Positions 1-4,392 of a stretch of 6,717 nt of DNA are shown here, piece after piece. The stretch is from Bacilli bacterium (GTDB lineage Bacteria > Bacillota_I > Bacilli_A > RF39 > UBA660). Every line of letters begins with the position of its first letter. Within the stretch, counting starts at the first letter, position 1. The translations under genes were made by a program, and so were the position numbers. The stretch covers positions 1-6,717 of the forward strand of contig CAADST010000134.1 in NCBI GenBank assembly GCA_900751815.1. The letters are read 5' to 3'. The notes under the pieces were generated by a model, which searched no databases, was not told the origin of the DNA, and worked only from the letters and a program-made list of their open reading frames with translations.

Positions 1-180
1 ACTAAATTTATAACTAATTAAATATTTATTTAACTTATCTAAGTATTTACTATTTATTTTTAAATAAATATATCCCTGTTCATATTTTATTTCTAATATT
101 TTTATATTAATATATTTTATTTTATTAATAAATTTGTAATAATCATCACATTTACATTTAACCCATATAACTTTATCCAT
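1..180 (-). CDS. yqfD: Sporulation protein YqfD-like, N-terminal part (runs off the window)
   Basis: The start codon is at 178-180 and 60 codons are visible before the window edge. The protein starts MDKVIWVKCKCDDYY and continues as an alternating basic and hydrophobic segment, like the N-terminal part of YqfD, a membrane protein of the mother-cell sporulation programme in Bacillus. The ATG overlaps the end of the yqfC-like gene by 8 bases (ATGGATAA), so the two are probably translationally coupled. The yqfC-yqfD pairing is the usual arrangement in spore-forming Firmicutes, and it carries most of the identification because the N-terminus alone is weakly conserved. The membrane segments expected further on are outside the window. 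Confidence 0.72.
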   Translation of the reverse strand, partial: MDKVIWVKCKCDDYYKFINKIKYINIKILEIKYEQGYIYLKINSKYLDKLNKYLISYKFS

Positions 181-418
181 AAACAAAACCTACTTTATTA
201 ATTGTTCCTTTAATTAACATCTCATTAGGAAACATTTTATTTATAAATAAATTATCACCATCAATAACTAATTTAAAATTACTAAACTTAAGTTCTATTT
301 TTTTACTTGATAAACTAATTAATTCTTCATAATTAAATACATGAATATATTCATCATATATATTAATAAAATACTTTTTATCATATAAAAAATTAATAAG
401 GCTATCTTTCATATGCAT
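173..418 (-). CDS. yqfC: YabP/YqfC family sporulation protein
   Basis: This 81-residue protein matches the YabP/YqfC family in length and pattern. An N-terminal NFLYDKKYFINIYDEYIHVF strand region is followed by LKFSNFKLVIDGDNLFINKM and an ELLIKG-like ending (NEMLIKGTINKVGF). Family members are small mother-cell sporulation proteins; YqfC of Bacillus subtilis is under sigma-E control and its exact biochemical role is unclear. I chose ATG 418 because AAGGTG (minus strand, about 425-430) lies 6 bases upstream. The longer reading from GTG 427 would place the start codon inside that ribosome binding site. The gene overlaps yqfD by 8 bases. In Bacillus this pair lies downstream of rpsU-yqeY; here about 2.2 kb of decayed DNA separates them. 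Confidence 0.78.
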   Translation of the reverse strand: MHMKDSLINFLYDKKYFINIYDEYIHVFNYEELISLSSKKIELKFSNFKLVIDGDNLFINKMFPNEMLIKGTINKVGFVYG

Positions 419-444
419 GATTATCACCTTATTAATTATATGTT

Positions 445-450
445 ATTATA
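445..450 (-). promoter_or_regulatory. Candidate -10 box for yqfC-yqfD
   Basis: A perfect TATAAT on the minus strand lies 26 bases before the chosen yqfC start, leaving a short leader that contains the ribosome binding site. No convincing -35 box is found 16-18 bases upstream, so the promoter is either activator-dependent or a chance match in AT-rich DNA. If real, it would let the pair be expressed independently of the disrupted upstream operon. Confidence 0.35.
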
Positions 451-488
451 CTAATTTGTATTTATGGGGAATTTAGTTGATGATGAAT

Positions 489-1034
489 CTATCTTGGAAT
501 AACATCCACTATATAATTATAGCCTTCAGTAACTTCATCAGTTTCGAAAACTTGATCAATATTAGATTCGGCTATAACTGCATCACGATTATAGCCAACA
601 AAGCATCTATCATATGCCACAAAAAGAATTAAGTCCAATATATTCAAATCACTATCCACATACTCTTCCCATGTCATACCATTATATGCTTGATATTCAA
701 CTTCATCAATTGTAAATGTAATTAATCCAGTATTATAATTACCATTATTAACTATTGTGTCAGCTCCAGATACTGTATTACCATCAAGTAATATTTCATA
801 ACCACCACTATTTACTACATTACCAGATTCATTAATATCTATATTATATCTATTATCTGTACTATTTATAAATTCTTCCCATGTTGTATTTTCATTAACA
901 CCGATACTCATACCGTTAACATAGAATTCAATAAAAGGATTTTCAATTCTAAAAGGATTTTCTTTAGTTCCATCTCCTTCAGAATAAAGAGCTGAAGATG
1001 AAAGAGTGAAGGACGGGCGAACGCCGTCAAATAC
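489..1034 (-). pseudogene. C-terminal fragment of a repeat-type surface protein, 5' end missing
   Basis: An open frame runs from just after an in-frame TGA (1035-1037) to a TAG at 489. It starts with DGVRPSFTLSSS, then SEGDGTKENPFRI, a phrase typical of secreted or surface proteins of gut Firmicutes and their phages. Two imperfect repeats follow. The first has FYVNGMSIGVNENTTWEEF, the second FTIDEVEYQAYNGMTWEEYV, so the TTWEEF/MTWEEY block recurs about 70 residues apart. Neither a signal peptide nor the earlier body of the protein is present. The only early methionine in frame is at 911, with no ribosome binding site before it, so I read this as a remnant, not an intact 140-residue gene. Homology begins abruptly where the DUF1016 fragment stops, at about 1029-1036. 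I do not recognise a specific function. Confidence 0.6.
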
Positions 1035-1796
1035 TCACCAATCTTTAATTCAAAAGCTACTAAACAAGATAATTCTCGATTATAAAAAAGTAGATCTATA
1101 AAGAAATCATGGTTACCAACTTTAACTTTATATTCCTCTCCAATAAAAGTAAAATCTTTTCCTACTTCTAGTATAAAATCCTTTAAATTAGCAATTATAG
1201 CCTTTTTAAATCTTGTTCTGAAAAATTCTTTGGTAAATCAAGAAACTCTAAATAGTACTAGGAGCAAAATTATTATAAGGTATTAAACCCGCTATAGTTT
1301 GTGGCCTATCTACTAATGATAAAGTATATCTTTCATAACAGCCAGATTCTATTTGCCTAGTTAGTTCCCTTTTGGAATAATTCTCATTAATAGCAAGTTG
1401 TAAATAAAAATGTCTTTCTTCTATTGATTTTGCATTACTTAAAATAAGCATATTGTTCGTCTAGCTTAATTGAGTAATTAATTTTAATGCTAAATCATCA
1501 TCTTTATAAATTCTATAAAATTTAATCATTCGTTCAACATTTCTTTTATTAAACCCTCTAACATTTGGATAGTTATTTTTCATAAATTCCACAGCTTTTG
1601 TAGTAATCTTATCTCCATAACCACTATTATCCATTAAATCACATAAATATTTACCTATATCAAAATATAATAATATTAACTCTTCATTTACTTTCCTATA
1701 TGCATTATTTTTTCTTTGTTCAATCATTTCAATAATATGATTGAAATTTACATCTAATATATTATCACCTTCCTTTTTATAAGATTGCGGCTCCAC
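1029..1796 (-). pseudogene. DUF1016 / YhcG-type PDDEXK nuclease, degraded and 3'-truncated
   Basis: Three pieces read as one gene. The first (to 1461) holds the DUF1016 N-terminal domain, with EQRKNNAYRKVNEELILLYF and IGKYL. It ends at a TAG (1461-1463) where relatives have tryptophan (QLSW followed by a histidine or threonine and then NMLIL), so this looks like a TGG-to-TAG change. The same frame continues with NMLILSNAKSIEERHFYLQ to 1248. After a frameshift at about 1250-1300 the nuclease domain follows in another frame: LEFLDLPKNFSEQDL, then FFIDLLFYNRELSCLV and FELKIGEY. The metal-binding D and the ExK pair (E codon 1049-1051, K codon 1043-1045) are still present. The expected remainder (GQM, FYLSALD) is missing; a surface-protein fragment replaces it. 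The N-terminus is unclear: the GTG at 1796 lies inside a hairpin repeat, and an AAGGAAGGTGAT site lies just downstream. Confidence 0.8.
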
Positions 1797-1896
1797 TGGC
1801 GCCGCAATCTATTTTCTGCGTAAAATTTGTGTAAAAAAGTGTATAATTTGTGTAAAGCATTATGGCTAGATTGCGGCGCCACTGGAGCCGCAATCT
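1782..1896. repeat. Hairpin-spacer-hairpin repeat unit A
   Basis: Two 29-bp GC-rich hairpins, at 1782-1810 and 1868-1896, flank a 57-bp AT-rich spacer. Each has 10-bp arms AGATTGCGGC and GCCGCAATCT around an inner CCA-x-TGG with one mismatch. The second hairpin is the reverse complement of the first except at the central base, so the unit has near-perfect terminal inverted repeats. The spacer holds TTTGTGTAAA twice, at 1826-1835 and 1847-1856, exactly 21 bp apart, with TATAAT between them. The right hairpin runs into TTTTT on the plus strand and could terminate plus-strand transcription. A second, diverged unit lies at 1979-2093. What the element does is unknown. Confidence 0.75.
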
Positions 1897-1900
1897 TTTT
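1868..1900 (+). terminator. Terminator-like hairpin with T5 tail
   Basis: The 10-bp stem AGATTGCGGC/GCCGCAATCT with its inner CC/GG pairs is followed directly by TTTTT on the plus strand. This has the form of an intrinsic terminator, but no plus-strand gene is recognised upstream, so a terminator role is inferred from shape alone. It is the right arm of repeat unit A. Confidence 0.4.
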
Positions 1901-1978
1901 CTAGCTCAATTATTACTACTAAAGAACAAACTATAGCACTAACTTTATTTATTATAAAAATCAGATCAAAAATCATTC

Positions 1979-2093
1979 AAATTGTGGCGCCAGTGGCGAC
2001 ACTTTTTATATTAATGTAAAATTTGTGTAAAAAAATCGTATAATTTATGTAAAGTTTTTGGTTGAAAAGTTGCGCCATTGGCGCCACTTTTTG
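1979..2093. repeat. Hairpin-spacer-hairpin repeat unit B
   Basis: This is a diverged copy of unit A. The left hairpin (1984-2002) has GTG, a G/A mismatch, CGCC, loop AGT, GGCG and CAC. The right hairpin (2065-2091) has AAAAGT, a T/C mismatch, GCGCC, loop ATT and GGCGC, then ACTTTT. The arms differ from unit A, but the TGGCGCC core and single mismatch are kept. The spacer matches unit A closely: TGTAAAATTTGTGTAAAAAA, then GTATAATTT and TGTAAAG. The two TTTxTGTAAA copies start at 2022 and 2044, 22 bp apart. Both hairpins are followed by T-runs on the plus strand, so they may also act as terminators. The DNA between units A and B (1897-1978) shows nothing I can identify. Confidence 0.72.
2065..2093 (+). 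terminator. Terminator-like hairpin with T-run
   Basis: A 12-bp stem with one mismatch (AAAAGTTGCGCC against GGCGCCACTTTT, three-base loop) ends in a T-run. It is almost symmetric, with an A-run on the other side, so on the minus strand it could serve the PBECR-like gene that ends at 2167. It is the right arm of repeat unit B. Confidence 0.42.
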
Positions 2094-2166
2094 TTCGTAT
2101 ACAAATTACATCAAATAAAGTGTCAAATATTAAAATGTCTCTCTTGTGGTGAAACATTTTAATTAA

Positions 2167-2534
2167 TCATACAACAGTTACTACTTTATTTCGAAATATT
2201 TCTATAATTTTTTGATTTTTTAAACACCTTAATATTTCTTTATCTCGCATTATTTGCATCTGAATAATTGAATTTTTATATTTTCTTGTAGTTTTAGAGT
2301 TATTTTAACATTCTGATCATATTTTTTTATTAACCACAAAGTATTTTCTTTTTTAGTTTCTAAATAGACATTATCTGGATTAGATAATATTTCATTTATT
2401 TTATTTATATACGGTTTTACTTCAGGATATCTTTTTAAAATATGCCATTTTCTTTCATCAGTTAATATTACTTCATTAGTAGTTGTAGTTATATTAATAT
2501 TATATTTACTAATATCAAAAGTACCTATATTCAT
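2167..2534 (-). pseudogene. PBECR-like (phage Barnase/EndoU/Colicin/RelE fold) nuclease, frameshifted
   Basis: The first frame gives 94 residues with TNEVILTDERKWHILKRYPE, then EILSNPDNVYLETKKENT and WLIKKYDQNVKITLKL. The pattern of T-x-ER-x-x-HI-x-x-R near the start, a NPD block and a hydrophobic IKKY strand resembles the small PBECR nuclease domains found in phages and mobile elements. After an A5 run (2273-2277) the frame ends at once in FRCK-stop. Adding one A restores NSIIQMQIMRDKEILRCLKN and runs to a TGA at 2167, about 122 residues in all, a normal size for such a domain. It is therefore a one-base frameshift, a slippage-prone tract, or a sequencing error. No clear ribosome binding site precedes ATG 2534. 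The family call is from pattern recall and moderate; an alternative is an uncharacterised phage protein. Confidence 0.5.
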
Positions 2535-2569
2535 AAGTTTTGTATATAAGTAACAATAATTTATTGTAT

Positions 2570-2674
2570 AAAAAAAATAATCTAGGAGGAAGGCGCCCCA
2601 AACCCCTTCATCTCTTTTAACCTTTTAAAAGGTGTGTGGACGGAGCGAAATTTTCCACCTCTCCTATGATTATT
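2570..2674 (-). terminator. Multi-hairpin palindromic element with T8 tail after yqeY
   Basis: An outer stem pairs AATAATC plus TAGGAG (2576-2588) with CTCCTA plus GATTATT (2661-2674), 13 bp with one bulged base. Inside are three possible hairpins: GAAGG/CCTTC (2589-2593 with 2605-2609), the perfect 14-bp palindrome ACCTTTTAAAAGGT (2620-2633), and GTGGA/TCCAC (2636-2640 with 2654-2658). The fold is cloverleaf-like. On the minus strand it starts about 10 bases after the yqeY stop and runs into a T8 tract (2570-2577), so it is well placed to end the rpsU-yqeY transcript. It is much larger than a normal terminator and more GC-rich than its surroundings, so it may be an inserted small palindromic repeat or a structured RNA. 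Confidence 0.5.
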
Positions 2675-2683
2675 TTAAAGTAT

Positions 2684-3127
2684 TTAATGATTTAATTTTT
2701 CTTTAACTAAGCTGCTTGCTAGTGACATATCAGCGTTTTTATTTGCTAAAACTTCATTTAATCTTTTCATAACTTTACCCATTTCTTTTATACTTTCTGG
2801 GTTTATTTCAGCTATGACTTCATCTACAAATTTTTCTATTTCTTCTTTACTCATTTCTTCTGGCAAATATGAAGATAGTATTTCAATTTCTTTTTCTAGA
2901 TCTTTTACAGAATCAACTTTTCCATACTTTTCATATTCTGAAATAGAATCTTTGCGAAGTTTAACTTGCTTTTTTATAACACTAGTTACTTCACTATCAT
3001 CAAGTTCATGTTTCTTAGCTATTTGTTCTAATTGCAATGCACTTTTTAACATTCTTATAACAGAAAGCTTAAAAGAATCATGCTCTTTCATAGCAGTTTT
3101 TAAATCGTTGTTAATTTCTTCTAACAT
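2684..3127 (-). CDS. yqeY: GatB/YqeY domain-containing protein
   Basis: This 147-residue protein has the standard YqeY length. The family is a stand-alone relative of the tRNA-binding tail domain of the GatB amidotransferase subunit; its exact cellular role is not settled. Visible family blocks are LSVIRMLKSALQLEQI near residues 21-36, then VIKKQVKLRKDSISEYEKYG, EIEILSSYLPEEMSKEEIE and IKEMGKVMKRLNEVLANK near the C-terminus. It is largely helical and has no membrane segment. ATG 3127 follows the rpsU stop by three bases, and its ribosome binding site (AGAGGG) lies in the last rpsU codons, so the two genes are co-transcribed and probably coupled. rpsU-yqeY is a conserved Firmicute pair. Confidence 0.93.
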   Translation of the reverse strand: MLEEINNDLKTAMKEHDSFKLSVIRMLKSALQLEQIAKKHELDDSEVTSVIKKQVKLRKDSISEYEKYGKVDSVKDLEKEIEILSSYLPEEMSKEEIEKFVDEVIAEINPESIKEMGKVMKRLNEVLANKNADMSLASSLVKEKLNH

Positions 3128-3130
3128 AAT

Positions 3131-3325
3131 TTACCCTCTATTTCCTTTGTGTCTTTTGTGAGAATTTTTAATTCCTTCTTTAATTTCGTTTCTCCTTCTT
3201 ACCCCTGGCTTTTCATAGTGTTTTCTTTTCTTTAGTTCAGAAGGGACTCCACTACGGGCAAATTTTGCCGAAAATTTCTTTAGTGCTGAATCAAAATCAC
3301 CATTTTTAACTACTACTTTTGTCAT
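3131..3325 (-). CDS. rpsU: 30S ribosomal protein S21
   Basis: This 64-residue, highly basic protein matches S21 from end to end: TKVVVKNGDFDSALKKFSAK at the N-terminus, then ARSGVPSELKKRKHYEKPG and VRRRNEIKEG, with a basic tail. S21 binds the 30S subunit near the anti-Shine-Dalgarno region of 16S rRNA and helps translation initiation. The start is fixed by the conserved MTKV and by AAGGGAGGG (3332-3340) about 7 bases upstream. A consensus promoter lies just before it, and yqeY follows after three bases. Upstream is the last bacteriocin-like peptide gene, 76 bases away on the same strand. Confidence 0.96.
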   Translation of the reverse strand: MTKVVVKNGDFDSALKKFSAKFARSGVPSELKKRKHYEKPGVRRRNEIKEGIKNSHKRHKGNRG

Positions 3326-3358
3326 TTTATACCCTCCCTTCCGTTTTTTCTATAGAAT

Positions 3359-3387
3359 ATTATAACATCAGCATGATTCCTTTTCAA
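3359..3387 (-). promoter_or_regulatory. Sigma-A promoter of rpsU-yqeY
   Basis: TTGAAA (3382-3387), a 17-base spacer, and a perfect TATAAT (3359-3364) preceded by TG one base earlier (extended -10). This gives a leader of roughly 25 bases before the rpsU ATG. It is the strongest promoter in the window and lies 15 bases after the last peptide gene. Confidence 0.85.
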
Positions 3388-3401
3388 GCTTTTTTGCTAT
3401 T

Positions 3402-3542
3402 TTATCCAAACAAGCGCTTTATTTGTTTACCTACAACCTTACCAATTTCAAAAATTGTTTCAACTAAACCTGAAATAGCATTTAATAATGAACCCGAAAT
3501 TCCTCCAACAACTTTTACAAGTTCATCATTTGATAAATACAT
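3402..3542 (-). CDS. Double-glycine leader peptide 4 (bacteriocin-like precursor)
   Basis: This 46-residue precursor starts with the 14-residue leader MYLSNDELVKVVGG. The GG at positions 13-14 is where a C39 peptidase would cut, leaving a 32-residue cargo. The cargo starts ISGSLLNAISGL and ends GKQIKRLFG. It reads as an amphipathic helix with a net positive charge (two Glu against three Lys and one Arg), no cysteine, and one GxxxG (GKVVG, cargo residues 20-24). It is the most typical cationic antimicrobial-like sequence of the four. The ribosome binding site AAAGGAGG (3549-3556) is 6 bases before the ATG. It is the last gene of the transporter operon and has no obvious terminator after it. 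Family-level function is inferred from the leader and the adjacent C39 transporter; a signalling peptide is an alternative. Confidence 0.85.
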   Translation of the reverse strand: MYLSNDELVKVVGGISGSLLNAISGLVETIFEIGKVVGKQIKRLFG

Positions 3543-3559
3543 ATTTTTCCTCCTTTCTA

Positions 3560-3676
3560 CTATTCAAAGAAGCCACAGAAAACTCCTAAAAGAAATACTG
3601 CAACTCCTCCAAGGGCCAACCAAAATGTCGTTCCACCACCTTGAATTTCACTTAATTCTTGATTACTTAGTATCAT
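3560..3676 (-). CDS. Double-glycine leader peptide 3 (bacteriocin-like precursor)
   Basis: This 38-residue precursor has the leader MILSNQELSEIQGG, cut after GG to leave a 24-residue cargo, the shortest of the four. The cargo starts GTTFWLALGG and ends GVFCGFFE. It is almost entirely hydrophobic with only a C-terminal Glu, so it could span a membrane as one helix. It contains one GxxxG (GVFCG, cargo residues 17-21) with a cysteine inside the motif. It resembles the hydrophobic half of peptide 1, so the two may be paralogues. The ribosome binding site AAAGGAGG (3681-3688) overlaps the region just after the peptide 2 stop; the gap between the genes is 12 bases. Its very small size makes standard gene callers likely to miss it. 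Confidence 0.83.
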   Translation of the reverse strand: MILSNQELSEIQGGGTTFWLALGGVAVFLLGVFCGFFE

Positions 3677-3688
3677 AAATCCTCCTTT

Positions 3689-3835
3689 CTACATTGGGCA
3701 TAAAGTGTTAGAAATAAGTCTTCTAATACTACTTCCTAAAGACACTCCCCAATTAAAAATACTTTTGCAAACATTAAGGAATACATTAGCAAATCCTCCT
3801 TTAATGTTTAATAATTCTTCATTTGACAAATACAT
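3689..3835 (-). CDS. Double-glycine leader peptide 2, two-cysteine cargo (bacteriocin-like precursor)
   Basis: This 48-residue precursor has the leader MYLSNEELLNIKGG and a 34-residue cargo starting FANVFLNVCKSIF and ending LISNTLCPM. Cysteines at cargo residues 9 and 32 could form a disulfide once exported. The single GxxxG is GVSLG (cargo residues 16-20), right after the only tryptophan. Net charge is positive (one Lys, two Arg, no acidic residue). The ribosome binding site AAAGGAGG (3841-3848) overlaps the stop codon of peptide 1, and the genes are 11 bases apart. Role inferred from the leader and position: cargo for the C39 transporter encoded upstream. Confidence 0.85.
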   Translation of the reverse strand: MYLSNEELLNIKGGFANVFLNVCKSIFNWGVSLGSSIRRLISNTLCPM

Positions 3836-3846
3836 TATTACCTCCT

Positions 3847-3990
3847 TTAATTTTTTGTTCTACAATAAGTTGGATTAGTATAACCGTGTAGTATTCCACT
3901 TAAAAATATAGAAAATCCCAACACTGCCAAAACTCCAACAATTCCAAAACCGCCCTTAATTTCACTTAATTCTTCATTACTTATTTGCAT
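3847..3990 (-). CDS. Double-glycine leader peptide 1 (bacteriocin-like precursor)
   Basis: This 47-residue precursor has the leader MQISNEELSEIKGG and a 33-residue cargo. The cargo's first 20 residues (FGIVGVLAVLGFSIFLSGIL) are strongly hydrophobic and would span a membrane. The tail (HGYTNPTYCRTKN) is polar and holds the only cysteine. One GxxxG is present (GILHG, cargo residues 18-22). The ATG immediately follows the TAA of the accessory gene, and the ribosome binding site GGAGGT is formed by that gene's last codons, so translation is probably coupled. This is the first of four peptide genes and is placed directly behind the export machinery. Confidence 0.85.
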   Translation of the reverse strand: MQISNEELSEIKGGFGIVGVLAVLGFSIFLSGILHGYTNPTYCRTKN

Positions 3991-4392
3991 TTAACCTCCA
4001 AATATTATTTTTTTTATTTTTGTTGCCACTTTTTCTTTATCATGATAAATTATTGTATCAATTATTGAGTTTTCGGGAATATCACTAGCAATTTCTAAAA
4101 CTACTTCTTGATAATTAACATTATTACTTAATAATACATCACTGATATTTTTAACTTCAAAATTATATTTTTCATCATTAATTACTAAATATTCTCCATT
4201 TATTATTGTATCAGAGTTTTCTATTGGAATATTTATAACTAAATTAGAATTTTTAATATAACCTTTAGTATTATAAACATCATATACTTCTATTTTTAAA
4301 GCATATAAACTCACAATTAAAGCTATCCCTACTAAAATAATAAATACTTGATAAACATGATATTTAATATTTATTAATTCATCATAACTCAT
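3991..4392 (-). CDS. Short HlyD-like bacteriocin export accessory protein
   Basis: This 133-residue protein has a short cytoplasmic N-terminus, one membrane helix (about residues 13-32, VYQVFIILVGIALIVSLYAL) and a roughly 100-residue beta-rich outer domain. HlyD-type accessory proteins bridge C39 ABC transporters to the outside, start in the same way, and are usually about 450 residues with a long coiled coil. Here the coiled coil and lipoyl-like halves are absent; only the anchor and what looks like a small barrel domain remain. I chose ATG 4392, which has GGTGG upstream and overlaps the transporter end by 11 bases; ATG 4407 would add five residues. The position between transporter and peptides supports an export role. 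An immunity function is the main alternative. Homology to HlyD is inferred from topology and context, not from a clear motif. Confidence 0.6.
   Translation of the reverse strand: MSYDELINIKYHVYQVFIILVGIALIVSLYALKIEVYDVYNTKGYIKNSNLVINIPIENSDTIINGEYLVINDEKYNFEVKNISDVLLSNNVNYQEVVLEIASDIPENSIIDTIIYHDKEKVATKIKKIIFGG

Noticed and set aside
435..463. Sigma-E type promoter for yqfC (AAATACA, 14 bases, CATATAAT)
   Set aside because: The boxes and spacing look fair and yqfC is sigma-E dependent in Bacillus, but transcription would start inside the ribosome binding site of yqfC.
1782..2093. CRISPR array or type III toxin-antitoxin RNA repeats
   Set aside because: Only two units, with diverged palindromic ends and no regular short repeat-spacer pattern; no intact partner toxin or cas gene is present.
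2570..2674. tRNA or SRP RNA gene
   Set aside because: The fold is cloverleaf-like but lacks the T-loop and acceptor features of a tRNA and the conserved SRP loop sequence.
2814..3161. Plus-strand open frame of 115 codons opposite yqeY
   Set aside because: Serine-rich antisense shadow of yqeY with no ribosome binding site or recognisable family.
3319..3678. Plus-strand open frame of 119 codons opposite the peptide genes
   Set aside because: It is antisense to peptides 3 and 4, whose leaders, spacing and ribosome binding sites are clearly real on the minus strand.
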